Origin: a virus
DNA: 29,908 nucleotides
IMG/VR virus record: IMGVR_UViG_3300037487_001607
Span: 1-29,908 of that record
Strand: one strand, 5' to 3'
Below, in pieces: positions 23,630 to 29,121 of the stretch. The notes below the pieces were generated by a model. It saw only the letters and a list, made by a program, of their open reading frames with translations, was not told where the DNA came from and searched no databases. How positions within the stretch are numbered: the stretch's first letter is position 1; every line of letters begins with the position of its first letter. The position numbers were made by a program, and so were the translations under genes.

Positions 23630-23783
23630 AAAATGCACTACATGTTATGGATATGGGCTCTGGGCAATTGGTTATTCTGATCCCATGGGCCCACTGGATG
23701 CCAAAGACGGATGTCCAACAAAGAAATGTCCCGAATGTGGGGCTGATTACAATCCAAAAAAGGAGGATACAGAAAATGGCTAA
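23622..23783 (+). CDS. 53-aa zinc-ribbon protein
   Basis: A short frame from ATG 23622 to TAA 23783 encodes 53 aa. C5 and C8 (KCTTCYGYG) and C36 with C39 (KKCPECGAD) form a likely zinc ribbon of two CxxC knuckles; C31 is an extra cysteine. GAGGTGGAAG precedes the start, and the gene overlaps the previous frame by 8 nt and the next by 8 nt. The first knuckle, CxxCxGxG, resembles small DnaJ-type or rubredoxin-like motifs. Probably nucleic-acid or protein binding. Confidence 0.7.
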   Translation: MIEKCTTCYGYGLWAIGYSDPMGPLDAKDGCPTKKCPECGADYNPKKEDTENG

Positions 23784-24006
23784 AGCAGAGGTATATGACA
23801 AAATGAGATTAAAATTCGGGTTTGATGTTAATGAATTTTCTTCACCGTTGAATATTGTGCCCTTCATATTTGATCACACTACGCCCACAAAGATACGGGG
23901 TGCCACCAGATACATGGTTGTTGTTGATGTTCCCATGTACAATACCGTGGCTCCCGATGTGGTTGTGAAGGAAGTGGCAATGGTTGCCGAGGAGGTGGAG
24001 GAATGA
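23776..24006 (+). CDS. Hypothetical protein
   Basis: A protein of 76 aa from MAKAEVYDKM, with AAAGGAGG 11 nt upstream; a longer in-frame start overlaps the zinc-ribbon gene and is rejected. It has mixed alpha/beta composition, with a hydrophobic strand pair (RYMVVVDVPMYNTVAPDVVVKEVAM) and an acidic end (EEVEE). Not recognised. Its stop overlaps the next start by four bases. Confidence 0.65.
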   Translation: MAKAEVYDKMRLKFGFDVNEFSSPLNIVPFIFDHTTPTKIRGATRYMVVVDVPMYNTVAPDVVVKEVAMVAEEVEE

Positions 24007-24410
24007 AGGTTAATAAAAAAGTAGACGACTATCTTAAACGCTATATACGTGATGATGAAAAGGAGGACACAATGAATAAAATGCCATTACCAGAGGCATC
24101 TGCTAGTACAGGCAGTACAACAATAGGCACCGCAACTAGTACCATAACATTCACGGACAACAAAAAGTACGGCTGGGTCTGCGGTATATGTAACAGGTCA
24201 AACAGCCCCTGGGTCACAACCTGCCCATGCTGGGGGATGGGGAACTATCCATACTACCCAACTTACCCGTACCCAAACTACCCGTACTATCCATACAATC
24301 CCTGGGTAAGCCCGTGGTACACTAATACAACGGGACCAACGTGTTGTACTGATACAGCAAACGACCCACTTAAACGTCCATCTACAGACAGTACATTTGC
24401 AGGATACTAA
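24003..24410 (+). CDS. Zinc-ribbon protein with Y/P-rich tail
   Basis: A protein of 135 aa; an internal ATG at 24072 with AAAGGAGG 7 nt upstream gives an alternative 112-aa form, and either or both may be used. A zinc knuckle WVCGICNRSNSPWVTTCPCW (C60, C63, C74, C76) is followed by a tyrosine/proline repeat (residues 82-106, built of YPYY, TYPYPN and YPYN units) and a CC pair. The knuckle fits RanBP2-like or rubredoxin-like ribbons. The aromatic-proline tail is unusual in phages and suggests an adhesive or disordered region. It is the last gene of this operon segment. Confidence 0.65.
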   Translation: MKVNKKVDDYLKRYIRDDEKEDTMNKMPLPEASASTGSTTIGTATSTITFTDNKKYGWVCGICNRSNSPWVTTCPCWGMGNYPYYPTYPYPNYPYYPYNPWVSPWYTNTTGPTCCTDTANDPLKRPSTDSTFAGY

Positions 24411-24456
24411 TAAAAGTCGCAAAGACGGGATTTCTGCTTTTTCTTTGTCAGACAAA

Positions 24457-24574
24457 CAGTATAAATTTTCTGACAGATTTTTCGGGAGTCCCGTTTTGTG
24501 GCAGTATTAAAAATTTTCCAGGAACCCTTTTTGTGTGTAGTATCAGAAATTTTTCAAAGAGTCCCTTTTTGCCT
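24457..24574 (+). repeat. Three imperfect direct repeats (~36-45 nt)
   Basis: Each unit starts AGTAT, continues with an A/T-rich AAATTTT segment and ends in a CCC-TTTTTG or CCCGTTTTG word: 24457-24501, 24502-24538 and 24539-24574. Identity is partial. They could be decayed tandem terminators or binding sites. Confidence 0.45.
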
Positions 24575-24591
24575 AGATATCAAAAAAAAAT

Positions 24592-24656
24592 GGGAGGGTG
24601 GGCGTGTGTGTGAGGGGGTGGTGGAGAATCGACCCCCCTTACCCCCCTTTTCCCCC
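24592..24656. other. Adjacent G-quadruplex-type and C-tract motifs
   Basis: On the plus strand GGG, GGG, GGG and GGGGG (24592-24618) fit a G-quadruplex with short first loops. Just after, C6, C6 and C5 runs (24633-24656) give G-tracts on the minus strand. The two halves can also partly pair with each other. Such a block is exceptional in this AT-rich sequence. Confidence 0.55.
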
Positions 24657-24821
24657 TTTGACGACTGGTAGGGATACCCCTTGTTTGTCGTATGCAAGGG
24701 TTGTGCCAACAACGGGAAACGTATAACTGGCTTGACTTTGCCGAACGTGGGCAGGTCGTGAGGGTATGGGTATGCAAAGGGACAATAATGTCCTAAATAC
24801 TACACCATAAGGAGAACGATT

Positions 24822-25079
24822 ATGAGTAAGCAAGTTGATTTCAGTAAGTTTGCAAGTGTTGGGGTTAAACCAGTAGCCAAGGCTAAAGATTTCACTCCGA
24901 AGGAACCAAATGCACCGGCAAGTTTCGACCAGAAGAAGCTCTTATCAGTCATCTTCAAGTATAAGGGTATGACCTATGACTGGTCTTTGCCAATCACCAA
25001 GGGTGAAGCAAGTGCCATGATTACCGAAGGCATAACTGTGCTTCCACCCCGACAGAAGCAGTCCAGACGTGGCTGGTAG
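24822..25079 (+). CDS. Monocistronic hypothetical basic protein
   Basis: A protein of 85 aa, not recognised. A flexible K/P-rich N-terminus (residues 1-40) leads to a short folded part (LLSVIFKYKGMTYDWSLPITKGEASAMI) and a basic tail ending QSRRGW. AAGGAG lies 7 nt upstream. Unlike nearly all other plus-strand genes it stands alone: a long control region precedes it and a strong terminator follows. This suggests separate, possibly high, expression; a DNA-binding or host-takeover role is conceivable but unproven. Confidence 0.75.
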   Translation: MSKQVDFSKFASVGVKPVAKAKDFTPKEPNAPASFDQKKLLSVIFKYKGMTYDWSLPITKGEASAMITEGITVLPPRQKQSRRGW

Positions 25080-25092
25080 TATCAGCCAACCG

Positions 25093-25120
25093 AGGGGGGC
25101 AGAAATGCTCCCCTTTTTTT
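25093..25120 (+). terminator. Intrinsic terminator after the 85-aa gene
   Basis: G6-CA (25094-25101) pairs with TG-CTCCCC (25105-25113) around a short AAA loop with one internal bulge, followed by seven T (25114-25120). It is a textbook rho-independent terminator. Confidence 0.85.
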
Positions 25121-25141
25121 GAGCACTACATACGGACAACG

Positions 25142-25219
25142 ATTGCCGTATTGTATGAATTATGTATTGCCGTATTATTGCCGTATGTTGATAACCCTGT
25201 TGATAACCATGTTGATAAC
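25142..25219 (+). repeat. Iteron field: 3x ATTGCCGTA and 3x TGTTGATAAC (origin candidate)
   Basis: ATTGCCGTA occurs at 25142-25150, 25166-25174 and 25177-25185. It is followed without a gap by TGTTGATAAC at 25186-25195, 25198-25207 and 25210-25219, an exact 12-bp period. The reverse complement of the second repeat contains TTATCAACA, 8 of 9 bases of the DnaA box TTATCCACA. Short phased iterons plus DnaA-box-like sites in an intergenic region suggest a replication origin; a repressor operator is the alternative. Confidence 0.6.
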
Positions 25220-25242
25220 TTTGTGAATTGGGGGTATAAGTA

Positions 25243-25308
25243 ATGGATTTATTTATTGGATTTCTGTGTCTGATAATGGTCGGACTGTGGATTGTGAATG
25301 TGTTTTGA
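25243..25308 (+). CDS. Possible 21-aa single-span membrane peptide
   Basis: ATG to TGA encodes 21 aa starting MDLFIGFLCL; almost the whole peptide is hydrophobic and could span a membrane. A GGGGG lies 8 nt before the ATG. Tiny holin- or toxin-like phage peptides have this form, but at this length chance is hard to exclude. Confidence 0.35.
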   Translation: MDLFIGFLCLIMVGLWIVNVF

Positions 25309-25329
25309 TTAGCCCAAAAAGAACAATTT

Positions 25330-25343
25330 TGTATCATGATACA
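25330..25343. promoter_or_regulatory. Perfect palindrome TGTATCATGATACA (putative activator site)
   Basis: A 14-bp perfect dyad lies 20 nt upstream of the first sigma-54-like element. A dimeric regulator could bind it; sigma-54 activators usually bind dyads upstream, though commonly farther away. Confidence 0.5.
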
Positions 25344-25363
25344 TTTTTGTTGAATCTGTAATC

Positions 25364-25379
25364 TGGCATGATTCTTGCA
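25364..25379 (+). promoter_or_regulatory. Sigma-54-type promoter element 1
   Basis: TGGCATGATTCTTGCA matches the -24/-12 consensus TGGCACG-N4-TTGCA at every conserved position but one (T for C at position 6), with exact GG-to-GC spacing. It precedes the small-gene cassette. Confidence 0.55.
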
Positions 25380-25399
25380 TTGGAATTGGAGTACAAACT

Positions 25400-25415
25400 T
25401 GGCATGATTCTTGCA
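25400..25415 (+). promoter_or_regulatory. Sigma-54-type promoter element 2
   Basis: An identical copy of the 16-nt element TGGCATGATTCTTGCA, exactly 36 nt downstream of the first. The expected start of transcription is near 25427, about 200 nt before the first good start codon. Confidence 0.55.
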
Positions 25416-25465
25416 AAAGGGGTGTGTTCGAATCACCACCTCCACCCCTTTCCCACCCCCCCAGT

Positions 25466-25571
25466 AGAACGATCGTTCTGGGGAATTATTACCCAGTTGG
25501 AATTACCCAGTGGGGAATTATTACCCATTGTCTGTGATTACGGGTAGTTAGAGGTGGATAAAAATTACCCA
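25466..25571. repeat. Palindrome AGAACGATCGTTCT plus four ATTACCCA boxes
   Basis: A perfect 14-bp palindrome (25466-25479) is followed by ATTACCCA at 25488, 25502, 25520 and 25564. The first and third lie in the larger repeat GGGGAATTATTACCCA (25480-25495 and 25512-25527). The GGG/CCC ends also allow small hairpins. This is an operator-like array directly upstream of the next gene. Confidence 0.55.
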
Positions 25572-25626
25572 GTTGGGTGGATACTTATTACTCAGGTCAA
25601 GAGGTGGGCAAATGGAGGTGAATACG

Positions 25627-25776
25627 ATGTGGGCTAATTTTGTAGATGTGTCGTGGTATAATTTTTTGTATCAGGTTGGTAAATATTCCGACTGGGTGTT
25701 TGGTGTCGTTGTGTGTGGATTGATTAGTGTTTTGATGTGCTTTTTTGTGAGCAGATTTGAATGGGTGAAGGAGTGA
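25627..25776 (+). CDS. Small single-span membrane protein
   Basis: A protein of 49 aa starting MWANFVDVSW, chosen because GGAGGTG lies 6 nt upstream (an ATG at 25612 is an alternative). Residues ~22-43 (WVFGVVVCGLISVLMCFFV) form one transmembrane helix, with charged ends. Size and form are like phage holin-type or membrane-anchored accessory proteins; no family recognised. It is the first gene of the cassette behind the sigma-54-like sites. Confidence 0.6.
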   Translation: MWANFVDVSWYNFLYQVGKYSDWVFGVVVCGLISVLMCFFVSRFEWVKE

Positions 25777-25781
25777 GTGAT

Positions 25782-25964
25782 ATGTTTGATAACAAGAGGT
25801 ATCATTTGATTCATGTGTTTGTTGACAAAAAAGAGTTCTGGGTGGTGTTTGATAGTCGTGATGTCAAGTCGGTCAGAGATGAACATGGTAACAATTGGGA
25901 ATTCTTGAATGAATCGGATGCTGTGGCGTTTATGCAACAGTTGGAGGGAGGGACAGAAGAATGA
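25782..25964 (+). CDS. Hypothetical small protein
   Basis: A protein of 60 aa from MFDNKRYHLIHVFV, with AAGGAG 8 nt upstream. It has a beta-beta-alpha look: YHLIHVFVDKKEFWVVFD, then a charged linker and helix (ESDAVAFMQQLEGG). Not recognised. Overlaps the next gene by four bases. Confidence 0.65.
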   Translation: MFDNKRYHLIHVFVDKKEFWVVFDSRDVKSVRDEHGNNWEFLNESDAVAFMQQLEGGTEE

Positions 25965-26194
25965 GTAAAGGAAAGAGACCGCTATTTAGCGACCACGGAA
26001 TGTATAATGCGGATGCAGTAAGGTTGGAGAATCAAATCCGCAAAGTTGTAAACCCTCTGATTCTACAGTGGATTGAGGATGGATTTTTGCCACAAGACAT
26101 AGAATTAGTGACTGTCTATGCTGTCCATGGATTTTCTGCTGAAGCAAGATTGGTGGAATCAATGAAAATTAAGAGATCGAAGAAGTTGGTTTGA
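25961..26194 (+). CDS. Hypothetical small protein
   Basis: A protein of 77 aa, basic at both ends, with a helical centre (DAVRLENQIRKVVNPLILQWIEDG) and a strand-helix end (DIELVTVYAVHGFSAEARLVE). Not recognised; no metal or membrane motif. ATGA overlap with the previous gene, so co-translated. Confidence 0.65.
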   Translation: MSKGKRPLFSDHGMYNADAVRLENQIRKVVNPLILQWIEDGFLPQDIELVTVYAVHGFSAEARLVESMKIKRSKKLV

Positions 26195-26224
26195 TTCAGT
26201 ATTTGTAAATAGAGGGAGGAGATT

Positions 26225-26425
26225 ATGTTAATAGTTCTGAAAAACCATAAGGTATTGGATATGGCTGATCCGAGGGATTTGGAAGTTGCGTATGATACGG
26301 ATATAAGGGATGTGTATTCGTATGTGGCTACGGCCAGAGATTCTGCACCCAAGGCTCTACTAATTCAGGATTTCTATTCTGAGAGGCTGAAAAGAGGCGG
26401 AGGCAAAGATGAGAGAACTGCTTGA
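26225..26425 (+). CDS. Hypothetical small protein
   Basis: A protein of 66 aa, not recognised. It starts with a strand (MLIVLKNHKVLDM) followed by helical segments and a basic, glycine-rich end (KRGGGKDERTA). AGGGAGGAG lies just before the ATG. The end overlaps the next small membrane gene by 17 nt. Confidence 0.65.
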   Translation: MLIVLKNHKVLDMADPRDLEVAYDTDIRDVYSYVATARDSAPKALLIQDFYSERLKRGGGKDERTA

Positions 26426-26552
26426 TGGTCTGGATGTGTTGTTGAATAAGGACTGGGTTACTCTGGTTGTTGTGGCAATAACGTTAACACTATGTTTGAT
26501 TGGGGAGATTTTGGGAAGAAAGGAGAAGAAGTATTATGGTTCAAGTCGGTGA
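26409..26552 (+). CDS. 47-aa single-span membrane protein
   Basis: A short frame of 47 aa, ATG 26409 to TGA 26552, with GGCGGAGG about 6 nt upstream. Residues ~17-34 (VTLVVVAITLTLCLIGEI) make one transmembrane helix, followed by a basic tail (LGRKEKKYYGSSR), so the C-terminus is probably cytoplasmic. It overlaps both neighbours, as is usual for tiny phage genes. Function unknown. Confidence 0.6.
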   Translation: MRELLDGLDVLLNKDWVTLVVVAITLTLCLIGEILGRKEKKYYGSSR

Positions 26553-27195
26553 TGTTGTAGTATGTCATGACAATTCTTATAATTATGAGCAGAAGTCGGG
26601 CAAATGGTTTGATTTGTATAATCATTCCAGGTCTGGGAGAACGGTTGTTGTTGCGGTTGATTGTGTTTTGCCAACTACGGGATCTCATTCACTATCAGAC
26701 ACTAAAATAGACCCAAACGATTGTATCGTGTGTTTGGATGGGGCAACTTATGTGTATACCAGAGCGAGTTTTTTGAGTAAATCTAGTAAAGATAACTTTA
26801 CAGAGCCTGTCAAAGAAGACGAAATGAATGGTCTTTTGAAAGAAAGGGCGTTAGCCAGAACAAGAGATTTTATCATCAAGGAGCCCATAAGACGAATGGT
26901 CGAGGCATTGCAGCGATTTGAAGAAGAATCTCTTGATAGCGTTAAGAATCGCAGCCTTTCTGGACTATTCAATACCAAAGCCGAGATGATTCGGTCAATC
27001 GTTGGGCTTATCCCTGTTGGAAGCATGTCCTGTCCATATTGTGCTTGTTTTCTCCATTCCGGTAGACTGTTAGGTTGTGCTGATTGCAATTATGGTAAGA
27101 AGCATGGAATGTGTGGAAAGGAACACTCAAATTATTTCGAGTTGATGACCGCATTCCGCAAATTTAATGAAGAACTCGTGAAGTATCGTATGTAA
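26536..27195 (+). CDS. Cysteine-rich hypothetical protein with C-terminal zinc-binding part
   Basis: A protein of 219 aa from MVQVGDVVVCHD; AAAGGAG lies 10 nt upstream. The N-terminal ~85 residues are beta-rich (VGDVVVCHDN, SGRTVVVAVDCVLP). A charged helical region follows. Residues ~165-200 hold CPYCACF, GRLLGCADCNYG and GMCGKEH, a likely one- or two-zinc cluster. I do not recognise the family. It is the largest gene of the cassette and could be a DNA- or RNA-binding protein with zinc used structurally. Confidence 0.7.
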   Translation: MVQVGDVVVCHDNSYNYEQKSGKWFDLYNHSRSGRTVVVAVDCVLPTTGSHSLSDTKIDPNDCIVCLDGATYVYTRASFLSKSSKDNFTEPVKEDEMNGLLKERALARTRDFIIKEPIRRMVEALQRFEEESLDSVKNRSLSGLFNTKAEMIRSIVGLIPVGSMSCPYCACFLHSGRLLGCADCNYGKKHGMCGKEHSNYFELMTAFRKFNEELVKYRM

Positions 27196-27221
27196 AATAA
27201 TAATGAAAAGGAGGGATAAGA

Positions 27222-27338
27222 ATGAGCAAAATGGAGAAGTTGCTGGTAACTTTCATTGGTAGCAATATATTAATTATTTCTATTGTGATATTGATTGTGG
27301 GAGCCATTCATGCTTCATATCATTGTGCCAACTGGTAA
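27222..27338 (+). CDS. 38-aa single-span membrane protein
   Basis: A short frame of 38 aa, ATG 27222 to TAA 27338, with AAAGGAGGG 7 nt upstream. Residues 7-31 (LLVTFIGSNILIISIVILIVGAI) form one transmembrane helix; the tail is ASYHCANW. No family recognised. A holin, toxin-like or membrane-accessory role cannot be distinguished by sequence. Confidence 0.6.
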   Translation: MSKMEKLLVTFIGSNILIISIVILIVGAIHASYHCANW

Positions 27339-27383
27339 GACGATAAAGCAACTAAATAATAAATATAAAAAGGAGAATAAAGT

Positions 27384-27899
27384 ATGAAGATTATCGAAGC
27401 ATTGAAGAAGGTTAAGGATCTGAAAAGAAAGGCTGATGATCTGGTTGAGTTGATTAAAACAAACTCTGCCATCAGTTCCATGGAGTCGGCGAAATACGGC
27501 ATGGATCAGAAAAAGACGGTTGACGGTTGGATTCAGGCTCACAAAGACATTTTGAGTGAGATTTCCAATTTGCAGTTTCTGGTTCAGAAAACGAACATGG
27601 CTACGAATGTGGAGATCGAGTTGCCTGATGGGAAGCGGGTAACAAAGACAATCACCGAATGGATTTATAGACGGAGGGATCTGGCTGGTGCTGAGTTGAA
27701 GGCATGGAAGGCGTTGTCAGACAGGGGTATCAAGGAAGGGGTTGTGAAAAGCCCCACTGGAGATCCGGTTGAAATCAAGATTGTCCGGTTTTATGAGCCT
27801 GCTGCGAGAGATAAGAGGGTGAATGACTTGGCGTCTGAACCGTCCGTGATTGATGGAAGATTGGAAATTGTCAATGCGGTTACTGAACTTTTAGAATAA
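27384..27899 (+). CDS. DIP1984-like family protein
   Basis: A protein of 171 aa. The layout fits DIP1984/DUF6847-type proteins: opening KIIEALKKVKDLKRKADDLVELI, a middle QKTNMATNVEIELPDGKRVTKTITEWIYRRRDLAG, and a final helix (PSVIDGRLEIVNAVTELLE) where the family usually has LDxxIQxxNWxTxL. The family is helical, possibly forming coiled-coil oligomers, and its role is unknown. AAAGGAG lies before the ATG. The gene closes this part of the cassette; a new promoter begins 3 nt after its stop. Confidence 0.65.
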   Translation: MKIIEALKKVKDLKRKADDLVELIKTNSAISSMESAKYGMDQKKTVDGWIQAHKDILSEISNLQFLVQKTNMATNVEIELPDGKRVTKTITEWIYRRRDLAGAELKAWKALSDRGIKEGVVKSPTGDPVEIKIVRFYEPAARDKRVNDLASEPSVIDGRLEIVNAVTELLE

Positions 27900-27902
27900 C
27901 CC

Positions 27903-27931
27903 TTGACATTCCCATAAACACACAATATATT
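27903..27931 (+). promoter_or_regulatory. Strong sigma-70-type promoter
   Basis: TTGACA (27903-27908), a 17-nt spacer, then TATATT (27926-27931): 11 of 12 consensus bases. It is the best promoter in the window and drives a stretch with no clear gene. Confidence 0.75.
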
Positions 27932-28069
27932 TAGAATCGCCCTATGATCAGAGTAATAATTCAAATATAGGCGTTGGTGATTGACGATATAATTACAAAC
28001 CATGCTATTGGTGATTGATTATAACTTTTGTTGCCTGATAAGGCAATAACCATTAAGGAAGTATGGCTC

Positions 28070-28231
28070 ATGTTTCATGGAAGTATGGCTCATATCCTTA
28101 AAGGTAACATGGTGGATGGGAGTAAGTCTAAACTCAAAATGTTTGGTTGCTATACCAAATACCGAGAGAAATCTGGGCAACAGAGTTGGTTTCCTATAAC
28201 CATGAAACTCTCCCAGCTTCCTGATTCGTGA
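28070..28231 (+). CDS. Possible 53-aa protein inside the stand-alone transcription unit
   Basis: ATG 28070 to TGA 28231 encodes 53 aa (MFHGSMAHILKGNM ... MKLSQLPDS), with AAGGAAG about 9 nt upstream. Composition is protein-like (K/S/G with aromatic residues) but no family is recognised, and the frame contains a 15-bp direct repeat and a long hairpin. Alternative starts at 28028 (TTG) or 28085 (ATG) have no better signals. Confidence 0.3.
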   Translation: MFHGSMAHILKGNMVDGSKSKLKMFGCYTKYREKSGQQSWFPITMKLSQLPDS

Positions 28232-28340
28232 GGGCTTTATATATTGTTTGTATATTTTATTTGTGAGGTGATGCCTATGATTTGAGCAACAAACATATAT
28301 GCTACTATCTATGACTAAGTTTATTATTAATGGTGAAAGA

Positions 28341-28371
28341 GGGGGTGTTCTTAATTGAGCATCCCCTTTTT
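28341..28371 (+). terminator. Intrinsic terminator
   Basis: GGGGGTGTTC (28341-28350) and GAGCATCCCC (28357-28366) form a stem with one bulge around a TTAATT loop, followed by T5 (28367-28371). It ends the stand-alone unit begun at 27903. Confidence 0.8.
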
Positions 28372-28427
28372 GTCGTTGTGTGGGTTTAGTTATGAAATTT
28401 AATCGTTTATTACAGGGAGGATTTATC

Positions 28428-28910
28428 ATGGCAAAAAAGGAAGAACAGTTGATGGTGGTAAAAGAGAGAGTGTTAGAAGCGGCTAAAGAATGTCCAGATA
28501 CCAAGAGGGTGTTGAAGAAACTGTTTCCTGAGGCATTTGAGGAGAAAGAGTTGGTTTTATATTGGGTGGATGTTGGTATGACCATGACTGCAATAGATTG
28601 CATTTTGTATGCCTACAAGGAAAAGATTAAAGGTCCTGTTAAGGTGATGTTATGTGGAAGTCAAGACGCAGAAGGATATATGGTTGTGATAATCAATGGA
28701 CCACACAAAGGATCTGGTGATTATCTCGATATGAATGATATCATCGACTGTGTTATGGCAGATTGGGATGAAGACGCATATGGTAGTTATCAAAAGTATT
28801 TGAAACAAACAGAAGGTGCAAACAATGCTGTCTGTCAATACGAATTGGCAACCATTATGGGAGTTTCTGTGGAGAGTGCCATCAAGATGATAAAGTCGGC
28901 GAAGAAGTAG
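28428..28910 (+). CDS. Hypothetical protein
   Basis: A protein of 160 aa from MAKKEEQLMVV, with AGGGAGG 7 nt upstream; a longer frame begins in the terminator tail and is rejected. There is a helical, charged N-terminus (ERVLEAAKECPDTKRVLKKLFPEAF) of a type often seen in phage proteins, a central alpha/beta part (PVKVMLCGSQDAEGYMVVIING), and a helical end (ATIMGVSVESAIKMIKSAKK) reminiscent of an HTH. No function assigned. Confidence 0.7.
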   Translation: MAKKEEQLMVVKERVLEAAKECPDTKRVLKKLFPEAFEEKELVLYWVDVGMTMTAIDCILYAYKEKIKGPVKVMLCGSQDAEGYMVVIINGPHKGSGDYLDMNDIIDCVMADWDEDAYGSYQKYLKQTEGANNAVCQYELATIMGVSVESAIKMIKSAKK

Positions 28911-28922
28911 GAGGATGATGAT

Positions 28923-29117
28923 ATGTATAAACATAGAAAAGAAAAATTAATTAACCGAATGATCCGTAGCATATGGAACAGAAACGGTGGTCAGTCAACA
29001 CATGGAATGACATTTAAAAACGCTGATATAGGAGATTCCTTTGGATATCGTGAGACCGCTACTATGATCATTAATGCTACATTAAGAGCAGAAAAAAGGT
29101 TTAGAACGGGGAGGTGA
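28923..29117 (+). CDS. Hypothetical basic small protein
   Basis: A protein of 64 aa, strongly basic (YKHRKEKLINRMIRSIWNRN ... LRAEKRFRTGR), not recognised. The AGGAGG is formed at the end of the previous gene, 9 nt upstream. Charge suggests nucleic-acid contact; no motif supports more. Confidence 0.6.
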   Translation: MYKHRKEKLINRMIRSIWNRNGGQSTHGMTFKNADIGDSFGYRETATMIINATLRAEKRFRTGR

Positions 29118-29121
29118 CAAA

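Larger units (their letters stand above)
24411..24821 (+). other. Non-coding control region with repeats and G/C tracts
   Basis: No gene is supported in these 411 nt. They hold a CGGGA-g-TCCCG mini-hairpin (24484-24494), three imperfect repeats (24457-24574), a G-rich then C-rich block (24592-24656), the repeated words GTATGCAAGGG / GTATGCAAAGG, and an inverted repeat GGACA-ATAA-TGTCC (24780-24793) shortly before the 85-aa gene. I see no convincing sigma-70 promoter. The hairpin may serve as terminator of the operon ending at 24410. Confidence 0.6.
25309..25626 (+). other. Non-coding regulatory region before the small-gene cassette
   Basis: No gene is supported. It contains, in order: a perfect 14-bp palindrome (25330-25343), two -24/-12-type promoters (25364-25415), a C-rich stretch (25435-25462), a second perfect palindrome (25466-25479) and four ATTACCCA boxes (25488-25571). 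Together they look like the control region of the gene cassette that starts at 25627. Confidence 0.55.
27938..28372 (+). ncRNA. Candidate structured RNA unit (promoter to terminator)
   Basis: Between the promoter at 27903-27931 and the terminator at 28341-28371 lies ~430 nt. It includes TTGGTGATTGA-NN-ATA twice (27974 and 28008), a TTGCC/GGCAA hairpin (28031-28046), a 15-bp direct repeat GGAAGTATGGCTCAT (28057 and 28079), and a compound hairpin (28173-28216). The last pairs CTGGG/CCCAG, AGAGTT/AACTCT and GGTT/AACC around a 6-nt loop. A phage non-coding RNA (decoy, regulator or scaffold) is a real option. The competing view is a 53-aa gene at 28070. Confidence 0.4.

Noticed and set aside
24728-24743. 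Sigma-54-like TGGCTTGACTTTGC
   Set aside because: The GG-to-GC spacing is one base short, which normally abolishes sigma-54 recognition.
24945-25445. Minus-strand 166-codon open frame
   Set aside because: It runs opposite to the 85-aa gene, its terminator and the iterons, has repetitive translation and no ribosome site; an antisense shadow.
25415-25456. tRNA 3'-end-like sequence (GTGTG-TTCGAATC-ACC...CTCCACC), possible attachment site
   Set aside because: The T stem pairs at only three of five positions, no 5' half or CCA fits, and no integrase is visible; the resemblance rests on the palindromic TTCGAA.
28019-28603. Minus-strand 194-codon open frame
   Set aside because: It crosses the terminator and the start of the 160-aa gene antisense; composition and start signals do not support it.
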